Shown here one piece after another: positions 1-5,890 of a stretch of DNA of 7,237 bases. The notes beneath the pieces were generated by a model. That model was not told the origin of the DNA and made no database searches. It was given only the letters and a program-made list of their open reading frames with translations. The stretch is taken from assembly GCA_025354075.1 (NCBI GenBank), contig JANXNO010000530.1, positions 1 through 7,237 on the forward strand, given 5' to 3'. Source of the DNA: Burkholderiales bacterium. GTDB taxonomy: Bacteria > Pseudomonadota > Gammaproteobacteria > Burkholderiales > Casimicrobiaceae. The translations under genes were made by a program, and so were the position numbers. Positions within the stretch are counted from its first letter, which is position 1. The number at the start of each line of letters is the position of its first letter.

Positions 1-108
1 CGACCACGATATCGTCGAGCGCGTCTTCGGCGATGTAGCGGCTGTCCGCGATCACGATCGCAAGGGGTTCGCCGACATGACGAACCTTGTCCCTGGCGAG
101 CGGAACCT
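1..108 (-). other. Fragment of a molybdenum hydroxylase large subunit (CoxL/xanthine dehydrogenase, a/b hammerhead domain) joined to tatD
   Basis: Residues 119-153 of the frame that begins as TatD read VPLARDKVRHVGEPLAIVIA and then DSRYIAEDALDDIVV. This closely fits the aldehyde oxidase/xanthine dehydrogenase a/b hammerhead domain, whose usual pattern is LA-x-D-x-VR-x-VGEPVA-x-VVA-x-[ST]-x-x-x-AEDA-x-x-x-V. Nothing in TatD resembles it. The segment would be an internal piece of a protein of roughly 750-800 residues, with its N-terminal part missing and its continuation beyond base 1. The join lies near bases 106-120. Whether it is a real rearrangement or an assembly error cannot be decided from the window. 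The family call rests on motif recognition alone. Confidence 0.7.
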
Positions 109-460
109 GCGTTCGTTGAATGTGGGTCCGAAAGCGTTCTCGTTGCCAATCAAGATCGCCCTTTAGCCGGTAGTAGTCGAGCCCGGTTTCGCCAATCGCC
201 TTCACCTTCGGATGTTGCGCTCGTTCCAGCAACGACGCTACCGTCGGCTCGTCAATATCTTCGTAATCGGGATGAACGCCCGCCGTCGCGTAAATGTTGG
301 CGTGACGCTCTGCAAGCGCTACGACTGACGGCCATTCTGGGTAGGTCACGCTGATGCACATGGCGTGCGTGACATTGGCTGCGGCCATGCGAGCAATGAC
401 CGCACCGGAATCCTCAGCGAAATCCGGAAAATTGATATGACAGTGGGAATCTACAAACAC
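1..460 (-). CDS. tatD: TatD-family metal-dependent hydrolase, N-terminal part only, running in frame into foreign sequence at the window edge
   Basis: TatD proteins are cytoplasmic TIM-barrel metal-dependent hydrolases, described as 3'-5' DNases and linked to DNA repair and D-aminoacyl-tRNA processing. The frame opens at GTG (458-460), giving MFVDSHCHINF with the first metal-binding pair H6-x-H8. It continues through the GVHP motif (about residues 61-64) and GETGLDYYRL (from residue 90), which holds the metal-ligand Glu E91, to WQRERFRTHI (105-114). All of this is ordinary TatD. After about residue 117 the expected strand with the next His ligand (a VIHTR-like motif) is absent, and the frame reads into sequence resembling a molybdenum hydroxylase. 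About 150 codons are visible and the frame is still open at base 2. The remaining His and Asp ligands are missing, so this form would not be an active TatD. GTG 460 is the only sensible start: in the same frame the pilZ stop lies 30 nt upstream. It is the last visible gene of the minus-strand block. Confidence 0.85.
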   Translation of the reverse strand, partial: MFVDSHCHINFPDFAEDSGAVIARMAAANVTHAMCISVTYPEWPSVVALAERHANIYATAGVHPDYEDIDEPTVASLLERAQHPKVKAIGETGLDYYRLKGDLDWQRERFRTHIQRTQVPLARDKVRHVGEPLAIVIADSRYIAEDALDDIVV

Positions 461-490
461 AGGCGCAACCGGTTGGCTTGGCAGCCAAGA

Positions 491-904
491 TTACATCGTA
501 TGGGTGGGCCGCGATGAGGCCAATAGCGCCCCGAGAATGCCCTCAATGCGGCCCTTCGCGGCACGACCCGTGTCATCTTTAGTGAACTGCACGCCGATGC
601 CCTGCGCCCGCGCGCCCTGAATACCGGGCGGTGTGATCCACACCACTTTACCCTGCACGGCGATACGGTTTGGATCGTCCATCAGTGTCAGCAGCATAAA
701 TACTTCATCGGTGAGCTTGTAAGCGCGCGTGGTCGGGATAAAGATGCCACCACCTTCGATCCACGGAATGTAGGCCGCATACAGTGCCGTGCGCTCGCGG
801 ATGTTGAGTGACAATACACCCGAGCGCATGCCTGGGGCCGCAGTGCGCTGCGTGCCTGTATGGCCCATTCCTGTTGGAGTATCCAAACCGCCGGAATCAC
901 TCAT
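491..904 (-). CDS. pilZ: Type IV pilus assembly protein PilZ
   Basis: Canonical PilZ is a small cytoplasmic protein needed for type IV pilus biogenesis. In Xanthomonas it contacts the assembly ATPase PilB and the regulator FimX. The match is strong along the domain: GVLSLNI (about residue 29 on), LYAAYIPWIEGGGIFIPT, YKLTDEVFMLLTLMDDP, GKVVWITPPG, GIGVQF, and a C-terminus ending in RPTHTM as in the Pseudomonas protein. The RxxxR and D/NxSxxG motifs of cyclic-di-GMP-binding PilZ domains are absent, which is normal for this subgroup, so it should not be called a c-di-GMP receptor. At 137 residues it is somewhat longer than the roughly 118-residue Pseudomonas homologue. The extra is a Gly/Thr-rich N-terminus of about 27 residues, and M13 or M26 could be the true start. 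It lies 45 nt after holB and before tatD, the same order as in Pseudomonas. Confidence 0.93.
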   Translation of the reverse strand: MSDSGGLDTPTGMGHTGTQRTAAPGMRSGVLSLNIRERTALYAAYIPWIEGGGIFIPTTRAYKLTDEVFMLLTLMDDPNRIAVQGKVVWITPPGIQGARAQGIGVQFTKDDTGRAAKGRIEGILGALLASSRPTHTM

Positions 905-949
905 GATGTAAAGCCGATTGACCCTTTTGTGGCGCGCCAGCGAGACGCT

Positions 950-1948
950 TTAACGTGAGAACAACACCCGATAGTCGAGCAACAGGGACTCAAACTGCAA
1001 CCGGGCTGACAACGTGGTGTCCGGCAGATTGAGTTTGCGAATCAAACCCCGATGATAGCGGAGCGCCTCGGACAACGGCAAGCCCGGCGCCAGCGCCGCC
1101 AAACCCGCGTGCTCAGTAAAGAAAACACGCGGAACAAGTTGCGTCCGAACACGCGCCCAGTCGGACGTCCAATCCAGCAATGCTCGCAGCAACGCCGCAA
1201 ATCGCTCGCGTCTTTCGGCCTTCGGCCCGGCTTCGACCCAAGCGCCCCATTTAAGCGTCGGCAAATGACCGGGACGCAACAAATCACGAACAAATTCTTC
1301 GCGGGCGTTGCCGCTCTCGGACTTCGACGCCGCGAGTGCGGACAGCGGTTCGCCGCGCGACTGCTGCAACATCGTTTCAGCCGAACTGACGCCCTGCTCG
1401 TGCAACCACGTCAGCGCCTCAGCAGGCGTTGGCCCCGGCACTGCGATTTTTAACGCGCGACTGCGAATTGTAGGCAACAACCGCTCCGGTTGCGCGGCAA
1501 CCAGCAACCAGCGCGTATACGGCGGCGGCTCTTCCAGCGCCTTTAGCAGCGCATTTGCGCTCTCACGCGGCAGCGCGGTTGCGGGATCAACCAACAGCAC
1601 CCTGCCCTGCTCGCCCGCAGCAGAAAGCTGCATGAAATCGAGCGCCTCACGCACTGCGTCCACCTTGATCGTAGGCAACTTGACGGTTTCGCCATCACCC
1701 AAATCAGGCGCAAGTTTTTTGAAATCGGGATGCACATCCCCTGCGAGCCAGCGACAACTGGGGCATTGGCCACAGGCAACCGATTCTTGCGGCTGATGGC
1801 ATAACAATGACGCCGCCAATGCGGACGCTGCGTACCCCACACCGTCGCCCGTACGCCCGACCACCAACCACGCGTGATGATGCTCGGACGTCAGCGCGCG
1901 CGCCTTCGCGAGCCATGTTGTGTGCCAGGGAAGCGGGGCGAAATCCAT
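950..1948 (-). CDS. holB: DNA polymerase III subunit delta prime
   Basis: HolB is a stator subunit of the clamp loader (gamma/tau-delta-delta prime), which loads the beta sliding clamp at primer-template junctions. It is an AAA+ fold without ATPase activity. The P-loop position is degenerate (GRTGDGVG, residues 31-38). A zinc module is complete with C50, C59, C62 and C65, followed by the conserved VHPDF (72-76). The core motif ESANALLKALEEPP (129-142) is intact. The SRC arginine-finger motif appears as S163-R164-A165, keeping the Arg but replacing the Cys. The 332 residues are normal for the family. The C-terminal third is poorly conserved, as usual. ATG 1948 lies 3 nt after the tmk stop, with a GAGG (1957-1960) 8 nt upstream as a plausible ribosome-binding site, so translation is probably coupled to tmk. 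Confidence 0.95.
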   Translation of the reverse strand: MDFAPLPWHTTWLAKARALTSEHHHAWLVVGRTGDGVGYAASALAASLLCHQPQESVACGQCPSCRWLAGDVHPDFKKLAPDLGDGETVKLPTIKVDAVREALDFMQLSAAGEQGRVLLVDPATALPRESANALLKALEEPPPYTRWLLVAAQPERLLPTIRSRALKIAVPGPTPAEALTWLHEQGVSSAETMLQQSRGEPLSALAASKSESGNAREEFVRDLLRPGHLPTLKWGAWVEAGPKAERRERFAALLRALLDWTSDWARVRTQLVPRVFFTEHAGLAALAPGLPLSEALRYHRGLIRKLNLPDTTLSARLQFESLLLDYRVLFSR

Positions 1949-1951
1949 CGC

Positions 1952-2587
1952 CTATGCCTCGCGCGCCAGCAACTGCTGCGCGCATACGAGCACGCGCGAA
2001 CGTACTGTGTCTTTCGATTGCTCACTGGACAGCACTTTAATGCGTTCCGGCTCATCTTCCGCGCGCTGCAAATAAGCGTCACGTACACGGCGATGAAATT
2101 CAGCGGCTTCCGACTCAATGCGATCTAGCTCACCGCGCCGCGCCACACGATCATGCGCCGCGTCAGGCGACAAATCAAAAAGCAATGTCAGATCAGGCGT
2201 GAAATCGGGATGCGCCCAATGCGCGAGCGATGCGATGCGCTCAAAACCCAACTCGCGCCCCCCCCCCTGATAGGCAAACGTGGCGTCGGTGAAGCGATCA
2301 CAGAGCACCCAGTCACCGCGTTCCAGCGCTGGCCAGACGACCTTTTCGAGATGCTCACGACGCGCAGCGAACACTAACAGTGCCTCCGTATGCGGGCTCA
2401 TCGAACGGCCCAAAAACAGGCCGCGAACCGCTTCGCCCAGCTCCGTACCGCCCGGTTCGCGCGTCATAACCACGGCTTTTCCACGAGCTAGCAGGAACGC
2501 TTGGACTGCTTCGATGTGCGTGCTCTTGCCCGCGCCGTCGATACCTTCAAACGTAATGAACTTGCCCGCGGTCACCACGCTATTCAC
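1952..2587 (-). CDS. tmk: Thymidylate kinase (dTMP kinase)
   Basis: Tmk phosphorylates dTMP to dTDP with ATP, an essential cytoplasmic step in dTTP synthesis. All family motifs are present: P-loop FEGIDGAGKST (residues 13-23), TREPGGT (42-48), DRFTDAT (97-103) followed by AYQGGGRELG (105-114), and a basic LID segment RVARRGELDRIE (147-158) like that of the enterobacterial enzyme. The length of 211 residues is typical. The start is GTG 2587, directly after the mltG TAG stop. GGGGA at 2593-2597 lies 5 nt upstream and supports this start, as does the short distance to the P-loop. Two further in-frame GTG codons at residues 4-5 are alternatives. The YQGGGR codons contain a run of ten G, described separately. 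The frame is intact across it. Confidence 0.96.
   Translation of the reverse strand: MNSVVTAGKFITFEGIDGAGKSTHIEAVQAFLLARGKAVVMTREPGGTELGEAVRGLFLGRSMSPHTEALLVFAARREHLEKVVWPALERGDWVLCDRFTDATFAYQGGGRELGFERIASLAHWAHPDFTPDLTLLFDLSPDAAHDRVARRGELDRIESEAAEFHRRVRDAYLQRAEDEPERIKVLSSEQSKDTVRSRVLVCAQQLLAREA
2258..2267 (-). repeat. Ten-base G homopolymer inside tmk (C run on the plus strand)
   Basis: The plus strand reads ten consecutive C at 2258-2267. On the coding strand this is the last base of the Q107 codon plus three GGG codons for G108-G110 in the YQGGGR motif. The protein motif is what the family requires, so ten is the in-frame length. A change of one base would frameshift an essential enzyme in the middle of its chain. 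Synonymous glycine codons would have avoided the run. Confidence 0.95.
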
Positions 2588-3583
2588 CTATTTCCCCAAT
2601 TGATATTTCGCGACTGCGCGATTATGTTCTGCGAGGTTACGCGAAAACTCGCTGCTGCCGTCACCACGCGCCACGAAGTAAAAAAAGTCGCTTGCAGGTG
2701 GTGCCACCGCCGCCCGCAGAGACGCGCGTCCCGGCAACGAAATGGGCGTGGGCGGCAAACCATTTCGGGTGTACGTGTTGTACGGCGTGTCGGTTTGCAG
2801 ATCAACCTTACGCAGATTGCCGTCAAATTTTTCGCCCAGACCATAAATCACCGTCGGATCCGTCTGCAAACGCATGCCAACGCGCAGACGATTGACGAAC
2901 ACCGAGCCCACTAGCGGGCGATCCGCTTCGCGCCCCGTTTCTTTTTCAATAATCGACGCCAGAATCAGCGCTTCGTACGGTGACTTGAGCGGTGTATCCG
3001 GCGAGCGCTGCTCCCATGCCTTAGCGACCTCCTGCTTCATGCGTTTGTGCATCAATTTCAACAAAGATGTTGCCGAACTGCCGGGCGCCACGTAATAGGT
3101 GTCCGGGAAAAAATAGCCCTCCAGCTCACTGACGTCCGCAGGCAAAGTTTCACGCAGCTTGGCACGTTCAGGAACAGAGCCCGCAGCGAACGTAGCCGCG
3201 CCTTCCGGCGCAGAAACGGGCTGCAATTGCCCAAAAAGATCCGAAAGTGTGGAGCCTTCAACTACAGTGACGGCCAATTGCCTGGCGTTACCCGATTCAA
3301 TCGCGCTCAACACGTCAGCCACCGACTGCGACGTTTCAAATAAATATTCGCCAGCGCGCAGCTTCTTCGCGCTACCACGAATCCGCGCTACCGCCTGCAC
3401 CACCAGCGCAGGCGCAACTTCGGCGCGCTCAAGGTCATTGGCCAACCTCGATAGAGAGCTACCCTGCCGCACGCTAATGCTTACGCCGCCAGTGGGAATA
3501 TTCGCAGGCCACAGCGGCAACGCATACCACGCAACCGCCGCCAGCAGCGCAATGCTGAACAACAGCACAAAAAGCTTCTTCAT
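2588..3583 (-). CDS. mltG: Endolytic murein transglycosylase MltG (YceG family)
   Basis: MltG is an inner-membrane lytic transglycosylase that cleaves nascent glycan strands inside the chain and probably terminates their elongation. Numbering here is from the ATG at 3581-3583. The N-terminus MKKLFVLLFSIALLAAVAWY is one membrane segment with a short cytoplasmic tail. A LysM-like region follows at about 32-98. The catalytic part includes EGYFFPDTYY (155-164), YEALILASIIEKETG (203-217) with the catalytic Glu at E213, and LQTDPTVIYGLG. The length of 331 residues fits the family. An in-frame TTG two codons upstream (3586) is possible but less likely than the ATG. No clear ribosome-binding site is visible for either. 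It heads the minus-strand block and is divergent from gspG, with about 50 nt shared between them. I see no convincing promoter for it there, so it may lie inside gspG. Confidence 0.95.
   Translation of the reverse strand: MKKLFVLLFSIALLAAVAWYALPLWPANIPTGGVSISVRQGSSLSRLANDLERAEVAPALVVQAVARIRGSAKKLRAGEYLFETSQSVADVLSAIESGNARQLAVTVVEGSTLSDLFGQLQPVSAPEGAATFAAGSVPERAKLRETLPADVSELEGYFFPDTYYVAPGSSATSLLKLMHKRMKQEVAKAWEQRSPDTPLKSPYEALILASIIEKETGREADRPLVGSVFVNRLRVGMRLQTDPTVIYGLGEKFDGNLRKVDLQTDTPYNTYTRNGLPPTPISLPGRASLRAAVAPPASDFFYFVARGDGSSEFSRNLAEHNRAVAKYQLGK
2593..2597 (-). promoter_or_regulatory. Ribosome-binding site of tmk
   Basis: GGGGA on the coding strand, inside the last codons of mltG, 5 nt before the GTG start of tmk. 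It decides in favour of GTG 2587 over the two downstream GTG codons and over the first ATG well inside the enzyme. Confidence 0.55.
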
Positions 3584-3620
3584 CAATGCGTGGTAGAACG
3601 TGCCGTTCGAATTGCAATCC

Positions 3621-3626
3621 TATAAT
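3621..3626 (+). promoter_or_regulatory. Putative -10 box of the gspG-M operon
   Basis: A perfect TATAAT in the short AT-rich stretch between the divergent mltG and gspG genes. A -35 element is poor: the best candidate is GTGCCG at 3600-3605 (3 of 6 matches, 15-nt spacing). Transcription would start near 3632-3635, almost at the gspG ATG at 3634. It is the only promoter-like element I see for the plus-strand operon, but a factor-dependent promoter or a chance match in an AT-rich gap remains possible. Confidence 0.45.
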
Positions 3627-3633
3627 TTTGCCT

Positions 3634-4089
3634 ATGTTGACCGTGCCACACCTAATAACCCGAAGATCCAAGACAGCGCGCGGCTTCACGCTCATTGAAT
3701 TGATGATCGCCGTGGTCATTATCGGCATCCTCGCCGCGATCATCGCGCCTAACGTGATCGGGCGGCTCAATGACGCCAAAGTTTCGGCTGCGAAACAGGA
3801 CGTGGCGACGTTGGTGCAGACGCTGACCATGTACAAACTGGACAACTCGCGCTTCCCGTCGGGCGAGCAGGGTTTGAAGGCGCTGGTCGAAAAGCCGGTT
3901 GTTGCGCCACTGCCGAACAACTGGCGCACCGGTGGCTACATTCCCCGGTTGCCAAACGATCCGTGGGGCAATCCTTACCAGTTCGCCAATCCGGGGCTGC
4001 ATGGCGACATTGATGTCTACAGTTTTGGAGCGGACGGCAAAACAGGTGGAGAAGGCGAAGGCGCGGACATCGGGTCGTGGAACCTCTAG
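3634..4089 (+). CDS. gspG: Type II secretion major pseudopilin GspG
   Basis: GspG is the main subunit of the periplasmic pseudopilus that drives folded proteins through the outer-membrane secretin. The sequence has a 17-residue basic leader (MLTVPHLITRRSKTARG), then the prepilin peptidase site G/FTLIELM with Glu at +5, and a hydrophobic helix AVVIIGILAAIIAPNVIG. Next come conserved AAKQDVATLVQTLTMYKLDN, YIPRLPNDPWGNPYQ, and the calcium-binding C-terminus SFGADGKTGGEGEGADIG. Mature length is about 134 residues, normal for the family. The frame extends upstream to an ATG at 3586, but that would overlap mltG and give an over-long leader, so ATG 3634 is chosen; GTG 3643 is an alternative. No Shine-Dalgarno sequence is visible before either. 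It is first in the operon and overlaps gspI by 13 nt. Confidence 0.96.
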   Translation: MLTVPHLITRRSKTARGFTLIELMIAVVIIGILAAIIAPNVIGRLNDAKVSAAKQDVATLVQTLTMYKLDNSRFPSGEQGLKALVEKPVVAPLPNNWRTGGYIPRLPNDPWGNPYQFANPGLHGDIDVYSFGADGKTGGEGEGADIGSWNL

Positions 4090-4457
4090 GTTTCCGGCGC
4101 AAAGGCTTCAGTCTGATTGAGGTCTTGGTGGCAACCGCCATCCTCGCCACAGGCCTGATCGCAGCCTCGCGCGCCGCGCTGGTTGCGACCAACGACCAAG
4201 GCATCCTGCGTGATCGAACGTTGGCTCGATGGGTTGCGCACAACACGTTGGCCGAGATTCGGCTCCGACCGCAGCAAGCTCAGGCAGGCAGTGCCTTCAC
4301 ACAGCAAGCCCAACAATCCGGCATTGAATTCACGGCAACAGCCAGAGTAACGGCAACACCCAGCCCCATCTTTTCACGCGTCGAAGTCAACGTCGTTCGG
4401 GCCGCTGGCGACGGGCAAATATTGGCGACGGCGGTTGGCTTTTCGGCGCGCCCATGA
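4077..4457 (+). CDS. gspI: Type II secretion minor pseudopilin GspI
   Basis: GspI is the hub of the GspI-J-K complex that forms the pseudopilus tip and starts its assembly. A 10-residue leader (MEPLGFRRKG) precedes the cleavage site G/FSLIEVLVATAILATGLIAA with Glu at +5. The region after it, LARWVAHNTLAEIRL (about residues 48-62), matches the conserved A-x-x-x-A-x-N-x-L-x-E stretch of GspI. The 126 residues are typical. The GTG start at 4077 lies inside the end of gspG, and no later in-frame start would leave a basic leader before the cleavage site. The direct succession G to I leaves no room for gspH. Together with the adjacent J and K, the identification is secure. Confidence 0.92.
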   Translation: MEPLGFRRKGFSLIEVLVATAILATGLIAASRAALVATNDQGILRDRTLARWVAHNTLAEIRLRPQQAQAGSAFTQQAQQSGIEFTATARVTATPSPIFSRVEVNVVRAAGDGQILATAVGFSARP

Positions 4458-4975
4458 TTCACAAGTCGCGCGGCATGACGCTGGTCGAAATCCTCATCGC
4501 ACTGGCGATTGCGTCGCTCATGACGCTGACTGGCTGGCGCGCCGTGGACGCGCTGCAATCGTCACGTGATCGAGTGGTCACTGAGGCTGCGCGATGGCAA
4601 CGCGTTGACGATTTTTTTGTCACATTGGAGGCCGACCTGCGCCGCGCGTCCATCTCTGAATTCAGCGGCGACAGCGACACCATCACCGTGCTGCAACCGT
4701 CGTTGGACGGTGGCATTGAAGTGCGAACCGTGCGCTATCGCCTCGCGCCTTCCAACGTGCCAACAGCGGCCAACGGCTTCCCTAGCATCGACGTGGTTCG
4801 AGAATCTGGCAATGAGCGCGCTCCGCTCGCGGAGGTGCAGTCGCTCACCATCGCCTACAGCCTAGACGGCGCCACGTTTGAGCCCAGCGCCAATGCCTAT
4901 CCGCGCGCGCTGCGCATCACGATGCTTCCGGTCGGTGCCGTCGCCCCCGTTGAGCGGCTGTTCGCGTTGCGATGA
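4454..4975 (+). CDS. gspJ: Type II secretion minor pseudopilin GspJ
   Basis: GspJ is a minor pseudopilin that binds GspI and GspK at the pseudopilus tip. A short leader (MIHKSRG) is followed by MTLVEILIALAIASLMTLTGW. Mature position +1 is therefore Met rather than the usual Phe, while Glu +5 is kept. Family features further along are the RAVDALQSSRDRV segment, WQRVDDFFVTLEADLRRA (residues about 48-65) and a C-terminal PRALRITML strand. The 173 residues are slightly short but within the family range. ATG 4454 overlaps the gspI stop as ATGA, the usual sign of translational coupling. Identity rests on the prepilin signature, the ADLRRA region and the position between I and K. Confidence 0.92.
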   Translation: MIHKSRGMTLVEILIALAIASLMTLTGWRAVDALQSSRDRVVTEAARWQRVDDFFVTLEADLRRASISEFSGDSDTITVLQPSLDGGIEVRTVRYRLAPSNVPTAANGFPSIDVVRESGNERAPLAEVQSLTIAYSLDGATFEPSANAYPRALRITMLPVGAVAPVERLFALR

Positions 4976-5877
4976 AGACAAGCCGTCATCAGTCGCGAGG
5001 TGCAGCGCTGGTCATCGCCATGCTGCTGACCGCGCTTGGCGCTGCGGTTGCGGTGCAGATGATCGTGCCGCTTTCAGGCTGGATGGAGCGCGAATATCGG
5101 GCCCGCGACACGCAGGCTAGCTACACGCTAGCCGATGCCGCGTCATCATGGGCGATCACCGTACTTGCAGCCGACCTGCGACTTGGCCCCATTGATCATT
5201 ACGGCGAAATTTGGGCGACACCGCTGCCGCCAACGCCCGTTGAAGGCGGAACGATTGAAGGACGAATCACCGACCTGCAATCGCACTTCAATCTGAACAA
5301 TCTGGCACCGCGCGGGGTTAAAAGCCCCGCCAACGTTACGCTGGCAAAAGCCTTGTTCACGCAGGTAGGCGTGCCGGTTAATCTGGTCGATACGCTGGCC
5401 GACGCGATTGATCGCGATGAACTCACCGACGACGGGCAAAGCGAACGCCAGCGTTACGGTCGCGCCTTACGCAACGCACCGCTCGTGAGGTTGGCCGACC
5501 TGCTGGACGTGCCAGGATTTACCGATGCATTTGTGCGCAATCTGGCAGCCGTGATGTTTGTGTTGCCCGAAGCCAGCCCGATCAATGCGAACACGGCCTC
5601 ACGTGCGCTGCTGGCAGCTGCGTTCCCGGCTGCCAACGCGGACACTATCGATCAAGCGTTGCTTCGTCGTGCTCAACAACCTTTTTCAACAGGCGGCGAT
5701 CTGGCGACGTTGCTAGGGCAGCCCACACTCGAAGGCGTGTTCAGCGCCAACAGCCAATACTTTGCGGTCGAGGCGGTGATTCGCTTCGACCGCGCCGCCC
5801 ATCGCGTACAGTTACAGATTGCGCGACCACCCGCCGCCCGGCCCGTGGTGATCTCGCGCCTGATTTCTAACGCTTAA
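4972..5877 (+). CDS. gspK: Type II secretion minor pseudopilin GspK
   Basis: GspK is the large minor pseudopilin that caps the pseudopilus. After a basic leader (MKTSRHQSRG) comes AALVIAMLLTALGAAVAVQM. Position +5 is Ile, not Glu, which is the hallmark of GspK. Conserved parts include the GRITDLQSHFNLNNLAP motif (from about residue 97), TLADAIDRDE (about 141-150), RLADLLDVPGF, and INANTASRALLAA with its helix-hairpin-helix-like repeat. The 301 residues are normal. ATG 4972 overlaps the gspJ stop as ATGA. The Gsp assignment is strengthened by the absence of any type IV pilus gene next to it. Confidence 0.94.
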   Translation: MKTSRHQSRGAALVIAMLLTALGAAVAVQMIVPLSGWMEREYRARDTQASYTLADAASSWAITVLAADLRLGPIDHYGEIWATPLPPTPVEGGTIEGRITDLQSHFNLNNLAPRGVKSPANVTLAKALFTQVGVPVNLVDTLADAIDRDELTDDGQSERQRYGRALRNAPLVRLADLLDVPGFTDAFVRNLAAVMFVLPEASPINANTASRALLAAAFPAANADTIDQALLRRAQQPFSTGGDLATLLGQPTLEGVFSANSQYFAVEAVIRFDRAAHRVQLQIARPPAARPVVISRLISNA

Positions 5878-5890
5878 TTGCATCCCGGTT

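Noticed and set aside
491..904. PilZ as a cyclic-di-GMP receptor
   Set aside because: The RxxxR and D/NxSxxG binding motifs are absent. It matches the canonical type IV pilus PilZ, which does not bind the nucleotide.
930..939. Palindrome TGGCGCGCCA in the holB-pilZ gap as a terminator
   Set aside because: It has no T run after it on the coding strand and only 5-base arms without a loop; pilZ follows closely, so it is probably chance in GC-rich DNA.
1042..1985. Several long open frames on the plus strand and in other minus frames across holB
   Set aside because: They lie wholly inside holB, which has full family motifs. Their translations are Arg/Ala-rich with no recognisable domain, as expected of shadow frames in GC-rich DNA.
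3586..3633. Upstream extension of gspG to ATG 3586
   Set aside because: It would overlap the mltG start region and lengthen the prepilin leader to over 30 residues; ATG 3634 gives a normal basic leader.
5115..5133. Inverted repeat GGCTAG...CTAGCC with a 7-nt loop inside gspK
   Set aside because: It lies in coding sequence for an ordinary part of GspK, with short arms and no T run; likely coincidence.
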